A DNA stretch of 64,000 bases from Cranoglanis bouderius. Lineage: Eukaryota > Chordata > Actinopteri > Siluriformes > Cranoglanididae. The notes under the pieces are model-generated. The model did not search any database. It was not told the origin of the DNA and worked only from the letters and a program-made list of their open reading frames with translations. The position numbers and the translations under genes are program-made. Shown here piece by piece: positions 26,446-38,504 of this stretch; the first letter of the stretch is position 1, and each line of letters starts with the position of its first letter. Location: contig CM042562.1 in the NCBI GenBank assembly GCA_023630585.1, positions 9,698,684 to 9,762,683 on the forward strand. Reading direction: 5' to 3'.

Positions 26446-26612
26446 GGCAGTGGTAGCTCAGCAGTTAAGCTATTGGACTACTGATCAGAAGGTCGTGAGT
26501 TCAAGCTGCCACTGTGGGCCCTTGAGCAAGGCCCTTAACCCTCAACTGCTCAGTTGTATAAATGACATAAATGTAAGTCGCTCTGGATAAGGGTGTCTGC
26601 CAAATGCCATAA
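26446..26612 (+). mobile_element. tRNA-derived V-SINE-like element
   Basis: A box TGGTAGCTCAGCAGTTAAG, B box GGTCGTGAGTTCAAGC, tail AAGTCGCTCTGGATAAGGGT then GTCTGCCAAATGCC. Better preserved than the 15.57-kb copy, with a small deletion after the B box. Confidence 0.85.
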
Positions 26613-27286
26613 ATGTAAATGTAGTTCTGGTTGCAATTCAAGTGATAGGTTTATATTAGTGCACTCCCTCTGATAAGTTAGAGTTTCTATAGTAATAACT
26701 AATTCACAGGGTCTTCACAGGTATGGTAGATGCTCTACATAATGTAAGGCTGAAAGTAAACAAAAAAAAAAAGGTTCTTAACAAAGAAAAACAGATACTG
26801 TGAGTAGGTCATTGATATGGTAAACCTTTCTGTAAGCAGACACTTATGTAACATCTATGGACTGACTTGGGTCATACTTTTCCATCATGGAACAGAGGAC
26901 TTTGCGCTCTCTGATTTCCCTGTAACAGGGCAAGATTTTATTTGAGATTTTATAGAGGGAAAGGCTGGTGAGGGAAAAACTGTTTATAGCTGCTCTGATG
27001 TAAGTGACAACAGGAAGTAACTTGTCTCCACAACAGTAAGTATAAATGGTTACAAAGCGTGACATGTCATTGATAAATTAATTAAAAATTGTAATCATTG
27101 ACAGATTGCTGTAGTATAAGAGGAATAAAAGACTTTGAGAATGCTATTACAGAAAACTAATTCACTTTGAGGTGTTAACATTAACTCCGCTTTTCGTGGG
27201 GCTGTATCACACCACCCTATTGAGGACGAATTTACTATGGTGTGTCCCATCATGTTTTATTCCATAAATAATATTACAGACTTCTA

Positions 27287-28855
27287 CAGCCGTGGCCAAA
27301 AGTTTTGACAATGACACAAATATTAATTTTCACAAAGTCTGCTGCTTCAGTGTTTTTAGATCTTTTTGTCAGATGTTACTAACTGTTACTGAAGTATAAT
27401 CACAAGCATTTCATAAGTGTCAATGGCTTTTATTGACAATTACATGAAGTTTATGCAAAGAGTCAATATTTGCAGTGTTTACCCTTCTTTTTCAAGACCT
27501 CTGCAATTTGCCCTGGCATGCTGTCAATCAACTTCTGGGCCACATCCTGACTGATGGCAGCCCATTCTTGCATAATCAATGCTTGGAGTTTGTCAGAGTT
27601 TGTGGGTTTTTGTTTGTCCACCCGCCTCTTGAGGATTACACCACAAATTCTCAATGGGATTAAGGTCTGGGGAGTTTCCTGGCCATGGACCCAAAATGTC
27701 GACGTTTTGTTCCCCGAGCCACTTCGTTATCACTTTTGCCTTGTGGCAAGGTGCCCCATCATGCTGGAAAAGGCATTGTTCATCACCAAACTGTTCTTGG
27801 ATGGTTGGGATAAGTTGCTCTCTGAGGATTTTTTTGTACCATTCTTTTTTCATGGCTGTGTTCTTAGGCAAAATTGTGAGTGAGCCCACTCCCTTGGCTG
27901 AGAAGCAACCCCACACATGAGTGGTCTCAGGATGCTTTACTGTTGGCATGACACAGGACTGATGGTAGCGCTCACCTTTTCTTCTCCGGACAAGCTTTTT
28001 TCCAGATGCCCCAAACAATCGGAAAGGGGATTCATCAGAGAAAATGACATTACCCCAGTCCTCAGCAGTCCAATCCCTGTACTTTTTGCAGAATAGCAGT
28101 CTGTCCCTGATGTTTTTCCTGGAGAGAAGTGGCTTCTTTGCTGCCCTTCTTGACACCAGGCCATCCTCCAAAAGTCTTTTGCCTTACTGTGCGTGCAGAC
28201 GCACTCACACCTGCCTGCTGCCATTCCTGAGCAAGCTCTGCACTGGTGGTGCCCCAATCCCACAGCTGAATCAACTTTAGGAGACGGTCCTGGCACTTGC
28301 TGGACTTTCTTGGGCGCCCTGAAGCCTTCTTCACAACAGTTGAACCTCTCTCCTTGAAGGTCTTGATAATCTGATAAATGGTTGATTTAGGTGCAATCTT
28401 ACTAGCAGCAATATCCTTGCCTGTGAATCCCTTTTTGTGCAAAGCAATGATGGCTGCACGTGTTTCCTTGCAGGTAACCATAGTTAACAGAGGAAGAACA
28501 ATAATTTCAAGCAACACCCTCCTTTTAAAGCTTCCAGTCTGTTACTCTAACTCAATCAGCATGACGGAGTGATCTCCAGCCTTGTCCTCATTAACACTCT
28601 CACCTGTGTTAACGATAGAATCACTGACATGATGTCAGCTGGTCTTTTTGTGGAAGGGCTGAAATGCAGTGGACATGTTTTTTTGGGATTAAGTTCATTT
28701 TCATGGCAAAGAGGGACTTTGAAATTAATTGCAATTCATCTGATCACTCTTCATAACATTCTGGAGTATATGCAAATTGCCATCATAAAAACTGAGGCAG
28801 CAGACTTTGTAAAAATTAATATTTGTGTCATTCTCAAAACTTTTGGCCACGGCTG
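27287..28855 (-). mobile_element. Full-length Tc1-like transposon (DD35E spacing)
   Basis: Perfect-looking terminal inverted repeats (CAGCCGTGGCCAAAAGTTTT and its complement) are flanked by TA at 27285-27286 and 28856-28857. The 1569-bp element carries one transposase gene on the minus strand. It sits in otherwise unremarkable AT-rich DNA. Confidence 0.93.
27463..28478 (-). pseudogene. Tc1-like transposase, two frameshifts
   Basis: The product would bind the terminal repeats and cut and paste the element. Starting near 28478 (MVTCKETRAAIIALHKKG), the N-terminal half shows a paired helix-turn-helix and a basic GRPRKSSK linker. The first frameshift falls at about 28170 (...ARTVRQ). The next frame carries WTAEDWGNVIFSDESPF (first catalytic Asp), CLFQHDGAPCHKA (second Asp) and NSPDLNPIENLW (Glu). 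The second frameshift falls near 27650, after which KRRVDKQKPTNSDKLQALI leads to the C-terminus ending about 27463. I count 35 residues between the second Asp and the Glu, i.e. DD35E rather than the usual Tc1 DD34E, which suggests the Traveler-like group. Apart from the frameshifts the frames are open, so decay is fairly recent. Confidence 0.85.
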
Positions 28856-28857
28856 TA

Positions 28858-30261
28858 AATGTCCACACATTATACATACAAGCTGTACTAAAATCAACAT
28901 AAACTCTAGAATTTCATTGTCTCTTATTCTTTACAGCTAATACAAATGGATGGATCTTATATATGTATAGAAATAAATATGATATTAGCAGTTGTCACAT
29001 TATTGACATTATTTAGCCTTCGATATTTATTTGGAAGAAGCAACTATAGAAAAAAGCCATTTTGTCATCAGGACCTGAGAGTATTTCCTTATCCTGGCCA
29101 GAAGTGGCAGGAGCAAACCTTGCTCTGTGTATAATTCCTTTGGGACTCAATACTAAATGCTCTGTGATGTCTTTCAGCGTCTGTTTACAGCAATGCTATT
29201 AGTAAGGGTAGAGAGATGGAGTGAAACTGATCATGTGATGAAAGTTAAAATGAAAGCATATCATCAGGTTTTGGGAAAGTGCTGAAGCCATGATACAATC
29301 CTCTGCTCCCTCTGACTCTGTGCGAGATTAATTACCATTGAGCATCATGTGCTCTCCGAGTCAAACCAGGCAATTAGAAACCTCCCAGTATAATGATAGC
29401 TGTCCAGGCAGATACTGCAAGAATTATGCTCACATTTTCCAGATTGCATTATGACTAGGAGGGTGGAAGCTTATGTGGGTGCATGTTTGTGTGTGTCTGC
29501 TCATCTGATTTTTGTGTGCAGTGTGTCTGCTTTACACAAGGAGATAATTTGGCTCCTTTTCAAAGCTGACCAATGCTATTTGCACCAAGCTTGAGGGAAC
29601 AAGGAGTAGAAAGCAGATTAAAGTGCAATCAAAGTGCAAGCAATGTATTGTTTAAGGGTTCATTATGCACTGAAGTGGCTTGGTGGCCTGACAGGAAGTC
29701 ATGATGGAAAGCAGACTTTTTTTGGTTCATGACCATATGTTAAAGTAGCAGTGGATGACTGCCTCAGGACACGAGCGCAGCCAGCTGGCATTGCTCAAAC
29801 CTGTCACTGCTATAACTCCATAGTGACATACAGTCCAGAGAATACTTAGCCTGGTAGTACGACTTTGCTTCTGTGTCTATGTGAGATTAAAACTGTTTGT
29901 ATTAAAGCACTAACAATGATGAAACTTTCTCTATTTTCAGATGGGGTTGCAAATCACTATCTTTACCACCTTTTACATGACATTTTTGAGGAAGCACCTG
30001 CAATTATCTACTCCATGACACTTATATATCACATTGATGCTTTCATGTAAAGTTTCTGAGCAAATTAACAATGACAGCACGAGCAGGTGGTGTGTGACAT
30101 ATTGAAGGGTAAATCTAGTAAAACGTAACATATCCTCTTACTGAGCCACCCATCTGCCTTACATCACACTTCTCAATAAACCATTTGTCTAATTTAAATA
30201 AAACTTTCCTCAAATAATAACATTTTAATAGAAAAAAAAAATAATTCATTGGTTCACTGGT
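28858..30261. other. Non-coding sequence, no gene recognised
   Basis: No recognisable repeats or domains; ordinary AT-rich sequence. Confidence 0.6.
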
Positions 30262-30530
30262 AGTAGCATGCGGCATAGTGGTGCACTAGAAGAGTTGCTG
30301 CCTCACAGTTTCAGGGTCTTAAGTTTGGTCTTGAAGTCTGATTACAGCCTGTGTGGCGTTTCACAAGTTTTTCTCCAGGTACATTGGTTTCCTCCCACTG
30401 TCTAAAAATATGCTGATAGGTGAATTCTCTAAATTGCCCCTAGCTGTAAAATGAATGTACAAATGTGTGTGTGTGATACCATGTAATGGACTGGTGTCCC
30501 ATCCATGATAAAGAGGTTACTGAAGATGAA
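30262..30530 (+). repeat. Degenerate copy of the 6.6-kb repeat family
   Basis: Head GCATAGTGGTGCACTAGAAG, middle TTGGTTTCCTCCCACTGTCT, end GGACTGGTGTCCCATCC. More diverged than the neighbouring copy at 30640. Confidence 0.6.
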
Positions 30531-30639
30531 TGAACAAGTGAAATTTATAGTATTATTTTATGTGGAAATGTGTGGGAAATAAATGCATATGCTTGAACAT
30601 GGCCTGGGAAAATAAATATCTATTCTTTTAGTTGTTTGC

Positions 30640-30945
30640 CTCGCACCTCTGTGTTTGGGAGTTTGAATCCCGCCTCCACCCTGTGTGCTCAGAGTTTGTA
30701 TGTTCTCCCTGTGCTTTAGGGGTTTCCTCCAGGTACTCCAGTTTCCTCCCCCAGTCCAAAGACATGCTTTGTAGGCTGACTGACGTCTCTAAATTGTCCG
30801 TAGCATGTGAATGTGCGTACGATTGTGCCCTGTTATGGGTTAGCACCCCATCCAGGGTGTCCTCCGCCTTGTGGGATAGGCTCCTCTGTGACCCTGTGTA
30901 GGATAAGTGGTATGGAAAATGGATGGATGGATGGACGGACGTGGA
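30640..30945 (+). repeat. Teleost interspersed repeat with ATGGATGG tail
   Basis: The same family as at 6.6 kb, plus orientation: GTATGTTCTCCCTGTGCTTT, CCCCAGTCCAAAGACATGC, CACCCCATCCAGGGTGTCC, GACCCTGTGTAGGATAAG, then ATGGATGGATGG. The head has a tRNA-like GTTTGAATCCCGC. Confidence 0.75.
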
Positions 30946-31147
30946 TTTGTCCTATGACTGAGCAAGTGACTATTATTCACCTTTAACAAACTCAGTAACA
31001 ATTATGGAAGCAACTAGAGGTATGGTAACACATTTTGTGACCTCTAATCTTAAATTTATGCTGTTTAAAAAAAAATAAATAAAATAAATCCATACATATT
31101 AAAATGGTAAAATTATAGCTTTAAAGTCCAAATGAAAAACTAGTCCT

Positions 31148-31490
31148 AGTGACAGGTGGCATGCCCCTAGCCACTCCTCCCTCTGTACTGGCCATCGCCA
31201 ACCACCAGCACCTGTTCTGCTCACCTGCTCCACATATCCCAGTTATGCCACTATATATAGTCGGTGTTGTCACACTTTGTAAAGTCTTTTGAAGTTCACG
31301 TGCAGTCTAAGCCTTGCCTATTTCCATTTTGCCTTTCTTCTTCTGACCTTGTTTATATATCAGATGATATACTTCAGTATCTCTGATATTCTTACTGTGG
31401 CCTGTATGGCTCTGTTGTTTTGTTGTTTTGCCTTAGCCTTGTTCTATAAGATTAAAACTTTCATCACTTTCAATTAATTGCATGCCTGGT
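31148..31490 (+). repeat. Possible old solo LTR
   Basis: TGACAGGTGG at the left and GCCTGGTCA at the right give TG...CA-type inverted ends. A TATATATAG box (31252-31260) and an ATTAAAA near the end look like LTR signals. No target duplication is seen. Confidence 0.35.
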
Positions 31491-32481
31491 CAGTACATTA
31501 AGCCAATGATTTGTTTCATGATGATGGAACAACATTACTGCCCCAATACTGCACCCATAAAGACATGGAAACTGTGAGCTGCCACGCATGTTCCTGTTTT
31601 GATTCCCATCTTTAATAGATAGTTGAATTATGCATGCTTTGATCCATATCACGGGTGACTCAAGACATAAGACAGATAGGCATGATGATGTAGCTGTTTA
31701 CAGACATTCAACTATGTGACACAGCCTGACACATGCTCTCTGTGCATATCATGTTTGTGCCATATTTTTTAAGTAGCCATTCATGACAGTGACAGAAATT
31801 AGTGACAAGCGGAGCTCACTGTGCTAAGAGGTCATGGACACATTTCTCATGACTGATGTCTTTATATCCCAGTGCTTTGTGAAACATTAACTTTGGTCTG
31901 CTCTCACAATAGGACTTACACTGGTCTAATAGAAATGTGACAAAAGTGGTGGCATGTGTTCTGTTCTAATCTTTGTTCATACACCTGATTTACTCGACTC
32001 AATAAAAACCCAACCATTTCTGAGGTGGTGAACTCCACCATAAATTCAATCATTTTTTCTCATTCTATCTTAAAGATTTCAAATGAAGTCAGATTGTTGA
32101 AGTAAGAATTTAGAATCTCTTTAGGGGTCTTTAGGTTAGGAGCACATTGTGAGTTTTAGCCTGCCTTTTCTCGTGTGCTGAATAATGGTTAGTCCTTGAG
32201 GGAGAAAAAGTGGGGATGACTGGGCTCTGGGAACTGGTGCTGCCTGAAGATAGCAAAACTGCTTGAGAGCCCATAGCCATGATCAGTAATCAAAGTACAC
32301 TCATCGAAGACAAGTATAAATGGGAGAATAAAATAAGAAAATCACACAGAAAACACTGCTGGACACATAGAACAAATAGGCCTACTGTATAGTTTGCTAC
32401 TGACTCACCAAGGGATTACTTTGTTATATAACCTTTGTTTGTGTTTTTCTCCTTTCTCCTTTTAACTTTAAGCCTTTCTTC

Positions 32482-32610
<129 letters not shown>

Positions 32611-33055
32611 AATAAATCAGTGAACATTAGAACCCAGTTGGTGTCATGGTAAAGGAAGGGTTGTTTTTGCCTCAGGAAATATAGATACCAGTGTATGTGC
32701 ACAGATCACATAAGATTGCCAGTGGGGAAGTCTTTGTTACACACCTTGGTGAGCCTAAAACAAAACCATCAGACCAAATCTGGTATGCAGTGGTGATGTG
32801 TGAGGTCTGGATAGCAGTATCTAGAAGAGGAACTCTTGAATGAACTCTTGAGTGAATTACTTGAAAGTGTCCAACAGCTGGAAGCTGATCTTGCTTGGTT
32901 AAGAATGCTTCATTACCCTCATTACATGCAACACCTTCAGTCCTTGGTTGGCCTGAACATTATGTTTATTTGTGCCCTAGGTTTTCTTGAAATAACACAA
33001 ATTTCTTAACAGTTGAGCAAGTCCATAATTTACTGGGTGCATTGAATATATATAT

Positions 33056-33165
<110 letters not shown>

Positions 33166-33275
33166 CATTATGTTTTTGTATGATCATTTAGATGAAGAAA
33201 AAGTGGGATTAAGTGTGTCCCCAAGCCAACAGAGACAAACCTGAATACTGGTTCATATCTATCTACTGTATATTA

Positions 33276-34208
33276 TAGTGGGCATAGAAAAGAATCAGCC
33301 CCCTTTAAAATAATCACATTTTGTTGCTTTCAACCTGAAATAAAGACGGGCGCAGTTTTTGATTTATCCAGCTGTATTTACTCAGTGCAACATATAACAT
33401 CCAAGTGAAAGATATAACACCAACATATCAGAAAAAAACAAATAATAAATAAAAAAACAGAATCACTGAGTTGGAAAAAGGATCACCCCCCTCCTAAAAA
33501 TGACATGTAAACTCAATAAGGTGTAGCTAATCACCTTATGAATGGCACACAAAGCCATTTGACTTTCAACTGTGATCAGCTGTGGCAATTTTGATTAGCT
33601 CAGCATGAAAAGAGCTTTCCTGGAGCATTTTGTAGTGCAACTGAAGCAAACAATCAACTATGGGTGGCAAGGCACTGTCAAAAGATCTCCAGGATAAAGT
33701 TGTGGACAGACAAAGCACACAGCAAAACTGACCACACAGTGGTTGAAGGAGAAAAAGGTGAATGTTCTTGCATGACCTAGTCAGAGCCCAGACTTAAACC
33801 CCACTGAAAATCTGTGGAATGACTTGAAGACTGCAGTCCACAAACGGTCACCATCAAATTTAACTGAACTTGAGCAGTTCTGCAAAGAAGAGTGGACAAA
33901 TATTGCAAAGTCTAGATGTGCAAAGTTAGTAGAGACATATCCTAACAGACTAAAGGCTGTAATTAAAAAAAATTAAGGCAAATTAAAGCAAGGGGGTGAT
34001 CCTTTCCAACTCAGTGATTCTGTTTTTTAATTTTCTTTATTTTTTTCTGACATGTTGGTGTTATATCTTTCACTTGGATGTTATAAGTTCCACTGAGTAA
34101 ATACAGATGGATAAAACAAAACAAAAACTGTGTCCGTCTTCATTTCAGGCTGAAAAGCAACAAAATGTGATTATTTTAAAAGGGGGTGATTCTTTTCTAT
34201 ACCCACTG
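33276..34208 (+). mobile_element. Tc1-like element, internally deleted copy (family A)
   Basis: Termini match those of the 43.9-kb element (GTGGGCATAGAAAAGAATCA on the left, the inverse ending ACCCACTG on the right), with TA flanks. The transposase start (ATGGGTGGCAAGGCACTG, about 33660) is joined after about 20 codons directly to the last third (KVNVL, SQSPDLNP, ENLWNDLK, then NRLKAVIKK). The DNA-binding domain and first two catalytic blocks are gone. TIR regions of about 200 bp are retained, so it could have been mobilised by a full-length relative. Confidence 0.9.
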
Positions 34209-34210
34209 TA

Positions 34211-35060
34211 TCTTTGATGAGGACTATAAAATGTAGTGACCCACATGGTACACTTAACCCTTATGATCTTGTACCAAATTGGTTTGTTGAACATGAGGGA
34301 CAGAATGCTATAACCAGGACTCAGATGTTAAGTTAGTTCTTCATGCCTCACTATTTGCAGAAATATTCATTGGGTACAACGTTAAGCAAATGTCTGCTTT
34401 AATGAAATGAATTTATTCGTGTGACGCTAGGGCAGAGATGGTGGATGATTGTAATGCTATTTTAAGGACAATTGGGTTCCACCCATACAACTACTCCATG
34501 GTCACTGACACAGGCCCTTCTGGTTCCAGGCTAGTGGCAGGCCCATCTGTCTGCCCTGAGATCAGCCAGGTCACATAGCCAGATTTTATTCTTCAGATGT
34601 GGGAGTTGGCCACTGCCCAAGTGCATGGATGGAAATGGGTTTGGGCTGAGTCAGGAACTTAAGGTATAGAGAAACCAACACTCCCTCGTACAGAGGGCCT
34701 GCCACCAGAAAGGAATTCTGTATGCTCATTTTTGTATTCATTTGCTAAACCTTATCAAAACATGACTACTGGTTCCAAGATATTTATTGGGGGTACTGGG
34801 GAGAAAAGGTTTCTGGTCTACTTGATCTGGTCTACATCTTAGGGCTGCTAATGGTTAAGAGGTCAATTATATACATCTGTCTAGCACTTAAAGCTTGATG
34901 TTTGATGATTCTCTAAAACCACTTAAGAAAAAACAGAGATCTCAAATTCTTCAGTGGTTGTCCAGAAAAAAGGATATCATAATAGCTGTGGGTCAGATAT
35001 TTGCAGCCATCTAAAACAAATGAAGGAGTCTCTTGATCATTGATTGGGTCAGCCTTGTTC
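34211..35060. other. Non-coding sequence, possible old retroelement
   Basis: Moderately GC-balanced, with short broken frames around 34500-34740; no domain could be assigned. Confidence 0.5.
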
Positions 35061-35160
35061 TTTACATTTATGGCATTTGGCAGATACCCTTATCCAGAGT
35101 GACTTATATTTATCTCATTTATACACCTGAGCAGTTGAGGGTTGAGGGCCTTGGTGGTGC
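35061..35160 (-). mobile_element. Truncated V-SINE-like element
   Basis: Complementary tail TTATGGCATTTGGCAGATAC then CCTTATCCAGAGTGACTTA, and GAGCAGTTGAGGGTTGAGG. The tRNA-like head is lost. Lies just left of the Kolobok-like element. Confidence 0.7.
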
Positions 35161-35410
35161 TTGGTGGTGGAACTTCCAAATCAGAAGTGAAATGTCTTAA
35201 AGGGGTTATATCATGATTTTTAATGTTTTCCTCCTGTTTGGGTGTGTAATGTATCTGTGCATGTATAAGCTTTGCAAAGTCCCAAAGCTCAGATTTATTC
35301 TATGTAACAGAGAACACTGCTCCAGACCTGCCTGAAACGCGTCGGTCAAACTCCCAAATTTACTTCCTACCGTCTATGTCACAGTGTGATAATCCTGCCC
35401 AAAGGCAGCC

Positions 35411-35752
35411 ATGAAGAAAGAAGGCGAGGCTTCAGTGAATTCAGGCACTATGTTGTGGAGATGCTGTGTGTTTCGGTGCAAAAGCAAAACCCCTTTGTTT
35501 AGCCTTCTGAAAACTGGCAAAATTAGGAATCAGTGGTTACTGTTTATTTATAACGCTGCTCCTGAGCAGTACAACCCAAACGTTTGCTTGTGCACAGCGC
35601 ATTTTATGGAGGACAGCTTCCTGAACCTGGGCAAGTACAAGGCAGGATACACGCAAAGGCTACTCCTGAAAAATGCCCAACAATTCCCACTTTTCTCAGA
35701 CAAACTTGTGCTTCTGAATCAGAACCTGTATGTGTGTTTGATTATTTTATGA
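35411..35752 (+). CDS. THAP-type zinc finger exon of the Kolobok-like element
   Basis: The reading frame of 113 codons encodes one THAP-like C2CH module. Cysteines at 19 and 23, then Cys61 and His64 (C-x3-C-x37-C-x2-H), are combined with Trp42, HF at 64-65, Phe70, RL at 83-84 and Pro93, in the order typical of THAP domains. The more natural start is Met14 (35450), which places MLWRCCVFRC at the amino end as in other THAP proteins. THAP domains bind DNA and are found at the N-terminus of P-element and Kolobok transposases. After about residue 105 the frame is probably intron; a CCT|GTATGT site near 35729 is a possible donor. The catalytic domain expected downstream is absent. Confidence 0.65.
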   Translation: MKKEGEASVNSGTMLWRCCVFRCKSKTPLFSLLKTGKIRNQWLLFIYNAAPEQYNPNVCLCTAHFMEDSFLNLGKYKAGYTQRLLLKNAQQFPLFSDKLVLLNQNLYVCLIIL

Positions 35753-36092
35753 AGTATCTGCTATTGACTGTCCAAATGTGGAGTTTTGTGCCGTGGCTCA
35801 GTTGTAGACCTCTGCTAATGTGCTAACTAAAGTTTGCTAAGTTGCCTCAGTTTTTTTTAAATGTTTGTTTGTATGTTGGTGGTCTAACAGAGACGTTGAT
35901 TGTAGCTGCTGTTGTGATTGTATCGTGTAATAGTTTATATCAGTCAAATCACAAGAATCCTAGCTTTCCAAAGATATATCACATAAGTACCTATGTACAC
36001 ACAGCAGCTGTGTACATAACATAGTTTTGCACTTAATAACGCACCGGCCTGTTGTATCTGAAAAGTAAGAGAGTTACAAAATAAAAACTTAC

Positions 36093-36202
36093 CACTTTGA
36101 AATATTCTGCTCAAGTCGTGTTTGCAAAGTTGGTTCCTCTTGATCATCCGCATTTTCTGAATCTGACTTGGGCTCGAGCTGATACGGTAAAACTGACGAC
36201 AT
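36093..36202 (-). CDS. Acidic N-terminal exon of second transposon gene
   Basis: On the minus strand an ATG at 36202 opens a 110-nt frame beginning M-S-S-V-L-P-Y-Q-L-E-P-K-S-D-S-E and ending at ...TCAAAGTG|GTAAGT, a strong splice donor. The peptide is acidic and rich in E and D. Short N-termini of this kind (aromatic-x-x-E-P then acidic) occur in fish proteins whose later exons encode a P2X7-like cytoplasmic cysteine-rich domain. That link is from memory and unproven. It points toward the THAP exon, so the element had two converging genes, each starting near one terminus. Confidence 0.4.
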
Positions 36203-36782
36203 GTTTCTTAGGAGCTTAGAATTGCTTTAGAAGCTTTGGAGGCTAAAGCTAAGCCAAGGGGTGTTACAATTTCGACACACGCAAGACTTTTGGCCAATCA
36301 CAACACAACAGGTCAGCTAGCCAATCAGAACACTCTGGGCTTTTCGGAAGGAGAGGCTTTGGAGAAATCAGAGCGTTTCTGGCAGCCTGGGAATAGGAGT
36401 ACTGCAATAATGTACATTATTTGACAAATAATGCGTTTTTTGAACATTAAAGCATGTTAACCTATTTTATTACACCCAATAAACAAAATAATTAACATTT
36501 AAAAACGTTTAAAAATCATAATATGACCCCTTTAACCAGTGAGCTTCCACCACCACCTTCATTACACTTGGGACAACATCTATAATCAATATAAAACCTG
36601 TTCAACCAAATGTTAGGTTGGATGTCTTAGAAATTAAGTAAGATTTTACTTTTATAACAATGAGCCAGACAATGTGCTTGTGGTCCATTTTAACTTGATC
36701 TCCTTCAGTCCATATTTTCTGTCCAACATTTTTTTTTTTTTTTTAGCTTAAGGGCATGTGCATGTGTGTAGTGATCTAGATG

Positions 36783-36985
36783 CTACTGAAAAACACCTCA
36801 TTAAAATTGGGCAGCCTCAGTGGCACAAACTACTTGTGGATAGTTTTAATAATCTACCTGCACCTATCTAAACAGTCCCTGAATATGAAGAACTTTCCCC
36901 ACATAAATACTGACGTAACATTTGAACTTAAAATTACCAACTGAATACGGGCCATAGATTGCATTTCATGATATCAGGAGAATTC
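36783..36985 (+). repeat. Paired repeat, copy 1
   Basis: GAATATGAAGAACTTTCC, ACATAAATACTGACGTAAC, CATAGATTGCATTTCATGAT are echoed in order at 39308-39527. Confidence 0.6.
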
Positions 36986-38504
36986 AGATTTATTTCAGTT
37001 CAGTATTTATTTGTGTATGTTTACTTTTTTACTTTATTTATAACTAATTATTATAAAACTGGTACAAAGTATGAATCTTTAAGGTTTACTCTAAAGTTAA
37101 GAAATATATTCAGTAGTGGCACACTATCTGTGCATTCATTTTAGGTTTACAGCTTGGTGTTGGTCTGTATCAGTGTTGTATTGATCACTTGTGTAGAGCT
37201 GCATTGTAATCTCTCTCCCATTACAGCAACTGCATTATCAATATCATCTATGTGCTAATCATACTTTTCTAAGTCTGGCAAAGTCATACTCAAACTGAAT
37301 CTTTTAATTCCAGATTGCCATGGTGTAGGTTTTTGGTTACTGCCAGCACACAGTGACCTCTACAGAACTGGATACTTTGCATGCAACCCAGAAACAGTCA
37401 AGGATAGGAAAGGAAAGTCTCCTGGGACCGAGCAGTGTTAGGAGATGGTCTACTGATGCAGATGATGCATCAAAGGATGCAGGTTTTCAGCATCTCTGAA
37501 AACCATGAACTTGATTTGCCTTTTGTTCAAAATTGCTTATGCATGTTTATTCAAGCACCCGTGGCCAAACATTGACTAGCTTCTGTTTTTTTCAACATAA
37601 ATACAGCTTGTTATGGAAAGTGAAGAAAGGATAAAAGCCACTTGGAAAGAAGGCTATCAAAGTCATATTTGCTAAAGGACATTCTCTGGTCTTTAAAATT
37701 AATTCTTCATGCCACTAGCACATTTTTATTCATTTTTATTCATAAATCAATGTTAAAACAGACTGTACTGGCACACAGAAAAAAATGGCTTGATGGCTAT
37801 TTGGATAATATGCACCCTGCATGTACAAATAGGATGCTTTATTTACTGTTTACATATTTATAAACAATTAAATCTGCTAGACAACACAGCAACATGGGAA
37901 TACATCTAATTTATCTGTGCTTACTGATGTATAAATTCACTGCCATCTGAACAGCTTCATTAAAATGTCAAGGATGACAAGGACAAGGATATAAAATGTA
38001 TTTACCACTGCTATGAATTGCAATGCTGTCCATCTTTTAATCAAACAGCCTTAATATTTCCATATAAACGTACAGTATATTCAAGTTTCAAAATGAATGT
38101 CTGAGCACAGTAGCTTTATAACAGTGTCACTATGAATGTTTAATAGTACCACTTTTCACACATATACAGTAAACACTCTCATACAATGACCTAGTAAACA
38201 CAGATGCTTTTATTTTTGGATAATGATATAGCAATACAATGGAAGTTTTAAAGAATGGTAAGCTATAGAAAGTAACTATTAAGTGTTATTGTGCAGAATA
38301 AAAAAAAAGAAAAAAAATACTATTTTATGAGCTGCTGAATAATGAGGGTGGAAGCCAAATTAAAACAAATTTTCAGTGATTAATGTGATAATTAAATAAG
38401 GACTAGTCATGCAGCAATGTAGCAGCAATATACTAGACTCCTGTTAGATGTTTATTTCAATGCTTGTCATGTTCTCATTCATATATCATCCTGTTAGTCC
38501 TTCT
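36986..38504. other. Non-coding sequence, no gene recognised
   Basis: AT-rich and free of obvious repeats other than short A-runs. Confidence 0.6.

Larger units (their letters stand above)
21536..27284. other. Mostly non-coding sequence between repeats
   Basis: Apart from the CT repeat, the LTR/MITE patch and the SINE at 26446, I see no genes. A repeat-free stretch at about 25850-26060 has mixed composition with homeobox-like TTAATT and GATAAG motifs. Confidence 0.6.
35201..36531. mobile_element. Kolobok-like DNA transposon, non-autonomous, TTAA target duplication
   Basis: The element is bounded by TTAA on both sides (35197-35200 and 36532-36535) and begins AGGGGTTATATCATGATTTT, with the inverse at the right end (AAAATCATAATATGACCCCT). 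TTAA duplications, short G-rich termini and a THAP-domain coding exon together fit the Kolobok superfamily; piggyBac shares TTAA but does not carry THAP. Inside are a THAP exon on the plus strand near the left end and an acidic N-terminal exon on the minus strand near the right end. No DDE transposase core is visible, so this is a 1.33-kb deletion derivative. Confidence 0.7.

Noticed and set aside
35201..36531. piggyBac assignment because of TTAA
   Set aside because: Termini begin AGGGG and the encoded module is THAP, which fit Kolobok rather than piggyBac.
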